Source: Galbula dea (Eukaryota; Chordata; Aves; Piciformes; Galbulidae). Taken from it: a stretch of 64,000 bases of DNA. Position 1 is the first letter of the stretch. Every line of letters begins with the position of its first letter. Shown here piece by piece: positions 50,301 to 62,300 of this stretch. Position numbers and translations under genes: made by a program. The stretch lies in NCBI GenBank assembly GCA_013399015.1, contig VWZX01010084.1, forward strand, positions 558,001 through 622,000, read 5' to 3'. Under the pieces are notes generated by a model, which was given only the letters and a program-made list of their open reading frames with translations, did no database searches and was not told the origin of the DNA.

Positions 50301-53300
50301 TTTGTTGGCTAGAGACTTGAGTAATTCTTCTCTTAAGAGCATCTCCTCTTCCTCTTCCTCATCAGCAAATGGAGGTTTCGGTGGCTGTTCAGGTTCTTCA
50401 GGGGGAAGAGGAGGAAGAGGTGGAGGCGGCTCAAGAGAAACACAAGAAATAGCCTCCACATAAAGTTGGCTCAAAGATGGTACATGCTGAGATAAAAATA
50501 AAAAAAAGGGTTTAAAATGTGAAAATTACTACTAGTACATAATCATTTAGCAGAGGTTGAGACCTAAATTACTTCATGGTTTCAAACTAATTCAAGCTGT
50601 ATTGGATTTAGATCTGCTCCTAAACAGCTAGTAATTACTCAAAGATGATAATGGAAATAAGGTTACAGTAGGATAGTAACCCAGAGCAGACATACAAACT
50701 AAATGTAAACAAGAATTCAGAAACAGAGATAGTCTACCCACCGAAATACAGCTGACCAGATAGGTTCATATTGCTTCAAAAAAACTAGTCCTTAAACAGT
50801 TTTGAATTTCTCTTAGCTAACAAAATAACAATTACAATTTCCCTCGGTCAAACATTCAGAAGCTGGCATGGCATGGAATGACAACTTTCTACTGCTTTAT
50901 TAAGAAGGGTAACAATCACTCATTAAAGGAAAGTGGCATGAAAAAAAACATACTAATTCAACTTCCATGTAGACTCTAAGGTAAGAAGACAGCATACAGC
51001 CAAAATGCACAGAGTTTGACAGGAGGACTGATGAGCTAAATTTTTTAGCAAGTCAGAGAATAATCATATCTGCATACTTGGCCTAGAGATAAGGGACAAA
51101 GTTGCCTTGTGCTCACAACTCCAATTCATTATTTTTCCTTTTCCTTTGGGCAATTTTTACTTTGTTATGAAACAGCATAGCTCTAACAATGAAGAGAAAA
51201 TTTTAGTTTAATACAGAAAACTTCCATTAAACAGGAATTTTATCAGCTAAAAAATAGCTGAAATAGTTTTAGAAAAGCAACCACGTGTCTATCAGACAGT
51301 TCATGGGAATCAACAAATGGAGAACTGTATCAAAAAGAGAATCTAAATTTAATTTTAACTTCAGCATTACAAGTAAAATACAAAATGAGAATTATCAACG
51401 TTTTCAAAAAAACACACTCCTTTCAAGGTTACTTACTGGAATTGGAGGTGGCAAGGGCAAAGAAATTGGTGGTACTGGAGGTGGAAAATACCCTATTGGA
51501 CATTCAAAGAAAGGAGGCTGCACTGGAGAAGAAGCTGTAATGAAAAAAATTATCAAGTGTAAATCTGTCAGGCAATTACTAAACACCAACTGAGGCTTAT
51601 ACTTCAACTGATATAATGCAGCAGAAGGAATGGATGTTTTTACTGTGCACCAATTTGAAAGGTAACACCAGACACAGCACAGCACATTGCTTACATATAT
51701 CTATGTAACAAGAGTAGTTACCCATCCTTTTTGTATTTTACATACAACATGCAAGCACAGCCAAAACAGTACTACTAAGGTAATGATTTAGAATGAGCCA
51801 GCCCTCATTAAATTTGCAAGAATCTACCTTCTAAACTAGGAATCTCCAAGTCTCCCGACTACTGGCTACCAAAAATACAATATAAATTAGGACATAAGCA
51901 GCCCAAACACACAGCTGACACTGAACCCTGATTCTAGAGTCTGAGATGCCTATATGTCCAAAACAGCAAGTGAAGTATTTTAGCTAATTAACATACAAGG
52001 TAGGCCAAGAAGAGAGAAGGATTAAAAAAAACTAAAATCAAAGGTGTTGGATGATGAAAAGCAAGATGAATAAAAACAGACAACAATGTAATACTAAAAA
52101 CTTAATGAAGTTCTCAACACTGCACATGTTGAGATGGAACAAGGAAATGTGAATAACTTATAACGTGCCTCAAACTCAGAGCCAATAAATTATGTAGGCT
52201 GGAAGAGACCTCTGGAAGGCATATGCCCCAGCACAGGTGCTGGGAGCAGGGCTACCCCCAAAGTCAGGCTGCTAAGGGCCTTGTCCAGTCAAGTTGGTCT
52301 GAAGTATGTTTGAGGATAGAGACTCCACAACATTTCCAGTTAACCTGTTCTAATGTTCCTCTGTGAAAGTTTCCCCTTGTATTTAATCAGAATTTATTTT
52401 GTTACGATTTAAGTATTGCCCCTTGTCCTTCTGCTGCACACTCCACAGAAGAGTTTGGCTCTGTCTTCTCTGTAACTGCCCAATAGCTACTTGAAGACAG
52501 CAACAACATTCTTCCTTACCCTTCTCTTCTCAATACAAACTCAGCTCTTGCAGCCTCCTTCCATAAATCAAGTGCTCCAGTCCCAAAGCACTTTATGAAA
52601 AATAAGCCTGAAACAGTCTCCCCTAATCAAAGAAGTCCTTGCTAGTCTCCAAGTATATCACTATCTCTCTCCTACTATGAAACCAGAAAACTGATGCAGT
52701 CTCACAGTTTTAACAGCTTCCTCCACCCACCCACCCATTATAATCCCTGTACTACAGTTCATAGGCTGCAGTTCACCTTAATCACCCAAATACACACTGC
52801 TGACTCATACTTCATTTATGTCCACTGGGACTACCAGGCCCTTTTTTTGCAAAGCTGCTGTCCATCCAGTCAACACTCTGGGGCCCTCACTTTCTATACA
52901 GCTGCTTGGGAATGTAAAATAAACTCTACCGTACTGCAATGCTAACAGTATAACCTTGAAGATCTTCAAACTGCCACTACAGTAGCGAGAGGAGACAGCA
53001 TCAAAATAAAAATTAGCTCGTACTAAAAAGTTAGTTCTATTACTGCAACATATCAAAAGAGACTTTCCTTCTAAAATGATAGCTCATTTCCTACTTTTTA
53101 ACTACTGTTACCAAACACCATATAAAAAAAACTAAGTCAGTCTTACCTGGAGAGTTAGTTTCACTATCTGTATCCATAGCAACTTCATCATAATTATCAT
53201 ACTGATATATGCCTCCTGCACTGTCTGTAGACTGCTTATCAAAAGACCATCTCAAGTCAGTATCTGAAGACTAAACACAAAAAAGTGTATTTTATTTAGT

Positions 53301-56300
53301 GGTCTTATGTTATTCTTTTGGAGCAAAGCAGTTAAAAAAATTTTAGAACAAGTCCTTGTAATTTTGTCTTCCAATTGCTTTATAAATACAATTTACTTAT
53401 CCTGTACAAAAAGAGCAAACTGAAGATTACCTTTTAATTGAATCCACTGCAGGTAGTGACTTGACAAAATAACAGGCAGTTTTAAAACTGGATCTCTTTG
53501 AGGGTAAAGGGGTGGAAGGGGGTCATGATACACAGAAGCAATTTTTCAATACCTAATAGGTCATTATGTATCTGGTAAATTGCCACAGTTATTTATTTCT
53601 GAAACACTAAAAGTGAATTAAATGCTTTAATTATTTCTGTCAATCTGCCATGGCAATTACCAAGAGCACTCAAACTACCCTGGCTAGAAACAACAAAAAA
53701 TTATGCAAGTATCATCTTTACTATGACAAAGGTTGTGTCTTTAGGTGAAACATGTTCTGACTGTTCCAAGACTAATGTCCCAAGGTAGGGAATCCTCGTT
53801 TTCCCAGAAGGAGCCACACACCACACTGCAACATGCTCAAAGACTGACAACCAATAAATCTGATTGTTTAAAGAATGCCTAACACTATATGGATGCCAAT
53901 CAATGTTCAGTGAACACTGAAAATATGCAGAACAGTTAACTATGACTTCTTAGACTCCTAAATTTGTTTCTTTCAGAGGCAGAGAGTAGATATTTTGGTA
54001 GCTTTTAGAATTTCTAGTGCTTACAGTTAAACACTGCTAGCCTCAAATTTCCACTTATTATAAATGGGACTCTTCTACAACAGGACTTCAAATAGAGTCC
54101 CAATTCCTGTAGTTGCAGCTTCATTTCTCCTTACAGCATCAACAGCTCCAAGCACTTGAAGCATCTAGCTGCAGCAGCTGTACTGCTTCCACGATGAAAG
54201 AATTAATGAAGAAAGTTATTTTTAAAGTAACGCACTGTTTTAGAGACAGAACATTAGCAAAAGGCACTTCAATTGTTAATCTAAAGATGAGAGAATGAGA
54301 ACAGCCTAACAGTGCAGTGTAAGGACCACTGCAGTAACTCTATGCCTTCATAGAATTGACAACTGTCATCCTATAATGAGGCTGAAGTCATTATCTTTTG
54401 TGTCTGAGCCTATTTTGTACCTTGACAAATGAAAAAATACTACAAAGATACCAAACCTCAGATGACATTTTGAAAGAAGCAGGCCACTGAAGCCGTACAG
54501 AAACAAAAAGTTTGAAAATGTGGAGACAAAACTGCAATCTAAGAGAAGAAAGCCAAGTTTGGTTGATTGGTTTGTCTTATATTATGTATTACAGAGCTCT
54601 CTTTGATCACAACATTCAAAATATTTCTAGGAGGAAAAGGCTTTACTACTGACTTGCAAATGCACAACTTATACAAAACTGATCTTACCACACCCAAAGG
54701 GAACATCTGTCTAGCATGGGATTAAAACACTGTAAATACTGAAGTACTTGGAACTTCTCTTTTTTCTTTTTCTTTTTTTTTTTTTTAAATTTTAAGGGGG
54801 AGGCAGGGAAGGAGGGATGGAGAACCAGGAGGGGCAAGACAGAATTACTCATTAATCCCAAATGTAACACCTGAACACAATATAAGGTTTGTTACCCTGC
54901 TTCTCGATCTCCTCTTTCCTCCAACTAGCTTCATAAATCGATTGTACTGCTCTTCTTGATTTGAAAGGTCCCTAATTTTTCTAATTTCTTCTTCTCTCTT
55001 TCTTCTTTCCTCTTCCTCTTCTTGTTTCCTCAGGTCCTCCTCTTTCTGACGCCTGTCTTGTTCCTTCTGCTGCTGCATCTTCTTTGACGTTTTTGACATC
55101 TGCTGTTTCCTCAAAGCTTGCTTGGCTTGAAACAAAGAGATATGTGATTAACTCCACGTTAGCTAAATGTTTCCTCCCAAAGCTAGATTCTTCAAGAGGT
55201 TTGGGTGTATGTATGGGGTTTTAGAAGGAGAAAAGGCTCATTGCCCAATGTTTCACATAACATACTTTTTATTTCAGAGGTCACTCCATTAATAGCCATT
55301 TTAGTAACATTAAAACTTCTTACCTGTAGCACTAGTTTTTTTTGTTGAATGCGCTTTTGTACTCGCTTTGACTTTCTGTGTTACACTTTTCGTTTTTGTT
55401 AATTTTTCCTTGCTTTCCTTCATCACCTGTTGTTCTTTTTGCTGCCATTTTTTACTAGCAGACTGAAGTGCAAGAAGCCTAAGTTGTAATTCAGACATCT
55501 CCTCCTCATCATCAAACAGCTTCTTGAGAATAGAAGAAAGGACAAGACAGAGTCAAGAAACAACATTTAATAGCTAAATAATTTTTGAATTGAAGTCTGT
55601 CCCAAATTTTTTTACCCCCCCAAAAAAAAAGCTTAAAAATTCTACTGTATTGCAAAGTGTTATTCCTTAAGAATGGACTGTTTCTATTACTGAAACATTT
55701 CTGGACTGCAATTTGGAAAGAGCCATCAGAGTACCATAATGCAATTATGTTTCATCTATTGAGAAATACTTTCTTACCTTTTCGGATGTAACATCTGAAC
55801 TGCTAAGCTTTCGCGTTGATGTTTGTCCTTTGTCTTCTGCACCTTCCAAAAGAAAAACACCCTATTTTTAAGTGAGCTGTCTCTCTTAAGACGTTAAAAC
55901 AATGTGCAGAATTTAATCCATATAAACATATTTTATCAGTATCATTGGTACACGGTGTAAAACAGAACAGCAGTTGTATGTATAAGATCACATTAACAAA
56001 CATTAATATGAACTTGGCATGTCTGATGAAATCCACATCATCATAACGCCATAATAGCCTAAGGCAAGATTTATCATTTTTTAGTAATATCTTGAGGTTG
56101 ACATGCATTTCCCCAAGAAGCAGAAAAACAGATTTGGAGACAAGGGGAAAAGACTTCTTGCCATCTGTTTTATGCTGCCATCTCGTATCAGCTGCTGTCC
56201 TGAGCATCTCAAATTCCACTAGCAGCTATTTTGAGTAACTGGTCAGTCTTTTGCACAATTAAATATAGGGGTCCAAAGCTGCAGTAAGAACATACTTGCT

Positions 56301-59300
56301 CCATTCCATGCTAGAGGAAAACAGGAGAGTTATCCTATGGAAATTAATAGTTAACAGCAAAGATTTCCTGCTAGACATGAAGACATTAACATATTAATTT
56401 AAGACTGACCAAAAGCCAGATATCTTATTATATAGTGCATATATATACACATTAACATTTTATTTTATATATAATATGCCTAATAGTGTATATGCTATTA
56501 TACTGTTACATAATTTAATTACTATAGCTAATAACTACTAATGTAATCAATAGCCAAATTATCATTACAGTTTTGTCATTTACATATAATCACACATACA
56601 CATTTATCTGTATCTGAGGAAGGAAATAAATGTTTAGAGAGAAGCACAAAGATCTTTTCCTGTATTAGCCTTTCTTCAAAGATTCTTCCCCACAATTCAA
56701 ATTGGTAGAAAATAAATTTGCACTCTGTACAGCTTTTATTCTTCCTAACATTTTAAGGAAAGTTACAAGTCAGAAAGGCACTGTTTAAAATATCCCAAGA
56801 CCATATACCTAAACAAAAATGGTATCTAGCAAATGCTGAAGGTCTTCCCACTTACACACGCATGCGTTTTTCAACAGCGCATACAAGAGGAAGAAAAATA
56901 TTTAATACCCATGTGTTTTCTAACAGAAAATTTTTAAAAGTTTTATATTAATGAAGTACACAAACCATTCAGTTAACAGGATGAAGTAGGGAGACATGGA
57001 TGGTAGTTTCTGTGCTGCAGACAGACATATGCAGGAACTTAGTACACAAACTAAATGCTCTTTTAAATCAGAAGGGGACATCACAGACAGAGCAGAATAA
57101 TGGGTAACAAAGGAAGGAGAGCAGTGAATACAGTAAATCCTCTGTCAGAGAAGCTGAACCACAGAGAATCAACACCAGAAAGTGACACAAATTTCCCTGA
57201 GTTTTAAGACAAGTTCTTCAACTTGAACAGGTCTGGAGAAATATCCAGTACACCATTAAAAAATTAACATAATGATAAAAACAAATTTTGCTCACTTCCT
57301 AATATATGCACATAAATCCAGAAGAACTCAAATCAGCTGAGTTTTTCTGCTTTGTAAGCCTATATTACATTGTCATAAACACTTATACAAAATCTATCTA
57401 CTTTAAGATTATTCAGATCATCAGATCATTCTGATGTCATGCATTTGAGTGCTGTGCAAAAGTTAAGATGTTCTTAAAAGTGCATACTCTAGCATCTATT
57501 TTCACTTCCATATGAACTGTATTTTCAACTTGAGTGCTTCTAAGTTTTCAAGTTTTTGTCGGTTTGATTTTTGGGTTTTGTGTTTGGTGTTTTTTTTTTT
57601 CTTTTGGGGGGAGGGGGAGTTGACTTTTTAAACAGCTCTTTTACTCCTGCCTTGCACTGCTCTCTTCCTGCAGGCTACTTACTTCATCTATGGTCAATTA
57701 CACTACCTCTTAAAGAATACCAGAGCCTATAGTTTCTTTTTATTAATAAAAACAACTTAAGCAGAAAAAAATAACCTAAAATAACCCACATTTTCCTTCT
57801 GCAAAAAAGAACAAGGGAAAAACAGAAGGAAAACTTTCAGTAAAACCGAATTACTTCTACTGTGAACAGCAATTAAAACCTTCAAGTCTTGTCCTTGTCC
57901 TCATGCTTTCTAAGAAACTATCAGTCTAAGAAAACACATTTGTTAAAAAATGCATTCAAGCATGTATATGTAACTCACAAACAGACACAAAACAACAGTT
58001 AAATACATTAAATGTAGAGCTTAAAATATTTAACATTAATTAAAAATATTAATTGCAGCAAAATTTTCCCCAACACCTAATAAAATACTAAAGAAAATGG
58101 CAAGCAAGAAGAACTTCACAAACTGTAACAGTTTTACAGGTATTTACCTTGGCCAGATTCTGTGACTTCAGATTTTTGCGAAGACTGTTTCGTTCCTTCT
58201 TTGCCTTTTTTTAATCTGCTCCTCTCAGCTGGAGTAGGCAGTTTTTGTCTGAGAGGTTTCAGTTCAAATGCCTGAAAGGCTATAACCGGATTCTTCTCCT
58301 CAGGAGATACTTCTTTTATAGCATCAGTTGTAATACTGTCATTTTCTACAGTTACTTGGTCCTCAGCATCTGCTGTTTTATCACCATCCTGTTGTTCATT
58401 TTCTTCCCTGCTGCTCAAAGCCAGTCTTTCATCTTTATTAATGTATTCAAGCTCCAATTGTATCTGCTTATACTTCAAGAGCAGATCCTCAAAACTTTCT
58501 TCCACAGAGTTTTCATTTTTAGAAGAGTAGTTCTGCTTTCTAGATGGGGACCTTCCAAAAGTTTTGGCTGAATTACTGGTCAAGAAAACTAAGACAAGAC
58601 CATGTATAATCTTAGAACAGTGGCAATATTACCACTGAAGACTGCATTATGTCAAACAGAACTTAAGATCATTCTTAAGTACTTCATTTTAATTTTACCT
58701 TAAGGCAAGCTTGAAAAATATCCCTCATAAGTACGAGCAGCATGCATACTGACAACTTAGACATTTTCTCAAACCAACAATTTAAAATATCATTTTTATC
58801 ACAAGAATTTCATGAATGGCTGATTAAGTCTTGCCTTTCTTATATCACACTCCTAGAAACAACCGCTGTAATGCTAAGAATGTTCCCTATCTGAGTAAGT
58901 CAGACTTCCAGAGTTCTTAAGTATTGACTCCCCATCTGGCATTCTGAAAAAAGACAGGTTTAATTCATTCTCACTCATTGTATCCTTTCATAAAATGCTA
59001 GGTCTAGCCACAGCACAATTACACACTACAGTAACTGTAGTTCAGCAAATGAGGTACAGCACAGAATAATCAAGAACTGAAAGGAATTTAAGAAACGGCT
59101 AAATACTTGCAATCAAAACATTCAGAAAATGCTTAAAGAGTACTGGGAATTACTAATTACTCCAAAAAGGCTCTCCGTGCATCCCCAAAGGGTAGATTAT
59201 CTTGACATCTTGTCCGAGGCACGCAATGGAAATATTCTTAGGCAACTGTATTCAGAATAGAACTCACCATGAGACATTCACTTCCTCTTACTTCAGCCTA

Positions 59301-62300
59301 ATACTTAAAAAGCTAAACTATCTTGTAAAATAATAATGCTTGAGGGAAATATCTTATAGGATACCAAGTGAGGTTTGACTCATTCAACTTCCAGTATCAA
59401 CCCTGCTGTGCTAACAGCTGACTCACACCCAGTTATAAGAAATGCTTTTTCATCCAAGTCATCTCTTAAAAAAAAATAAATGGAGTAAATTAAAAGGCCA
59501 AATAGGTGTCCTCTGAATGCAGACATACTGAAACCAGAGGAAAGTAATTTTATATTTGTCTTTTCCTCACAACATACATCTACAACTCCAATGTTTCACT
59601 ACGTTAACTTCTAAAGTAAGCATGAAGAATCTTGGTACATATCCTACAACATCAACTTCTGAAATAGCAGGAAACGTTTTGCTATGTAATGCCTTCTCAA
59701 GCATCAGCACAACTGTAGAAACCAGTAAATATAAACTACATAAAATCTGAAAGGCAATCAAACAATCTATAAATATGCTGAAAATACTAAGAGCTGTGTG
59801 CAGTGTAACATCAAATTATGTAATAAGTGTATTTGCCAAATTCACTTACAACACATTTTGACTTCCAAAAGGACAAAAGACATTAGTGATTTTCTGAGTC
59901 ACTGAATGTCTGAAGCTAATTAAGTGATTTCATATAATTTATAAAACTCAGTCTAACTACTATTTGATACTGAAATATCTCAATAACTTCTATAGTTGGG
60001 TAACAAGATAAAGCTTTGAGATGGGGGGCTTTTTGTGCTCAGAATACAATTGCTAGAGTTCCCACAATGGTATTAATCAGAAATTCTGTTTCACATATAT
60101 AGAAATGGTTCTTTGTACGTGGTTTTACACACAATGCAAGACCACATGGAGTGCTATGAAAGACAGACAAGCATATACACATTAAAAAGTAGTTACTCTT
60201 CAATCAACTCAAGAGAAACTTCATTTCGCTTTCCTGGAGGAAATCCAAATACTACTTTAGGCCACAAACCTCTCTGTATCAGTTGATGTGAAGGTCTCCT
60301 GTGAAGCCACATGGTCATGAACCACACCCCTACTCCTTTAATATAAGGAACATGGAGGTAGCTGAATATTTAGGAATACTGTAATACTGACTCCCTTAGG
60401 TGGCAAGGATATGAAAAAGAAAGAAAAGAACTTACACTGAGAGAAAACCATGGGCCTTTAACTCTATGATCCATAAGCAAAAGAATGTCACTTATTAATC
60501 CTTTCTATGATCCTGTGACTACCTTAGTGGACAAGGGATGACCTGTGGATGTGATCTATCTGGACTTTTTTAAGGCCTTTGACACTGTCTCCCAAAACAT
60601 TTTACTGGCTAAGTTAGAGAACTATGGATTTGATGGGTGGACTGTTCAGTGGATAACGAATTGGCTGGATGGTCACATCCAGAGGGTAGTAGTCAATGGC
60701 TCAAAGTCCAGATGGAGACCAGTGACAAGTGGTGTCCCTCAGGGGTCCATACTGGGACCTGTCCTATTTAATATTTTTATAAACAATATCAACAGCAGGA
60801 TTGAGTGCACCATCAGCAAGTTTGCTGATGACACTAAATTGTGTGTTGCTGTTGATAAGCTGGAGGGGTGGGATGCCATCCAGAAGGACCTGGACAGGCT
60901 GGAGAGGTGGGCCCAGATGAACCTCATGAGGTTTAACAAGACCAAGTGCAGGGTCCTGCATCTGGGGCGGAATAATCCCCACTATCAATACAGGCTGGGG
61001 GACAAGGAGCTAGAGAGCAGCCCTGCAGAAAAGGACTTGGGGGTGTTTGTTGATGAGAAGCTGGACATGAGCAAGCAGTGTGCGCTGGAGGCCCAGAAGG
61101 CAAATCGCATTCTGGGCTGCATCAAGAGAAGCGTGACCAGCAGATCAAGAGAGGTGATTCTGCCACTGTACTCTGCTCTGGTGAGACCTCATCTGGAGTA
61201 CTGTGTTCAGCTCTGGAGCCCTCAACACAGGAAGGACATGGACCTGCTGGAGCGGGTCCAAAGGAGGGCTACAAACATGATCAGAGGGCTGGAACACCTC
61301 CCCTACGAGAATAGGCTGAGAGAGCTGGGATTGTTCAGCCTCAAGAAGAGGCAGCTTCAGGGGGACCTAACAGTCACCTTCCAGTACCTGAAGGGGTCAT
61401 ATAGAAAGGCTGGGGAGGGCCTGTTTACAAAGGCCTGTAGTGACAGGACAATGGGTAATGGATTTGAATTAGGGAAGAGCAGGTTTAGATTAGATATTAG
61501 GAAAAAGTTCCTTACAATGAGGGTAGTGGAACATTGGAACAGGTTGCCCAGGGAGGTGGTTGAGGCCCCGTCCCTGGAGGTGTTCAAGGTGAGGCTGGAC
61601 AGGGTGCTTGGCAACCTGATTTAGTTAGAGATGTGCCTACTAACTGTAGGCAGGTTGGACTAGATGACCTCTGAGGTCCCTTCCAACCCTGATGATTCTA
61701 CAATTCTACGATTCTACGAAATAGCAATAGTATTAGAACCTTCTCTATGTTTAATGAGTGCACCCTAACTATCAAGGGAAAAAATACCTAATTTTCTGCT
61801 TTTGGTTTGAAAATGGAATTATCAGTTTCTGAATGATCTTTTAATTGAAGAGGAAGATACTCTATATAAGAATTAACAAGCATTGCAAGCTCTGTTTAGG
61901 ATGATCAATTCATCTGCCCTGCAAATTACTCATTACACAGAAAGTAAACATTTTCTGGTACTCAGAGCAACACTGCAAATTAAGAGCCTTAACATCTATT
62001 TTCAGCACTCGAACAGACTTACTGTGTGACCTTGGGCAAATCCCATTTTCATTCTCTGTGTCTCTCAATATCATCTTTGAATGATAACTTATGAAGACTT
62101 CAGTAACACTGCAACTTTACCAGATGAGATTAAATAAAAGCATCTCCATCACTAATTTATGTGTTCCATCCACACTAAAACAAAATAATGGCATATATCT
62201 AAAACAAAACAAAGTTCCAACAAGTAGTTTTCAAAGCCTTAAGTACCAGCTCAAGTACAAAAAATTCCTGTTCCTGGGATCAACCAGCACATTCAAGCAA

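Noticed and set aside
55803..56219. 138-codon frame on the - strand as a coding exon
   Set aside because: Only the part up to 55842 matches ZFC3H1 exon 3, and in another frame. The remainder is intron read-through.
57540..57625. T-rich and G-rich tract as a G-quadruplex or promoter
   Set aside because: Only two closely spaced G runs are present in an intron, too few for a convincing quadruplex. It is most simply low complexity.
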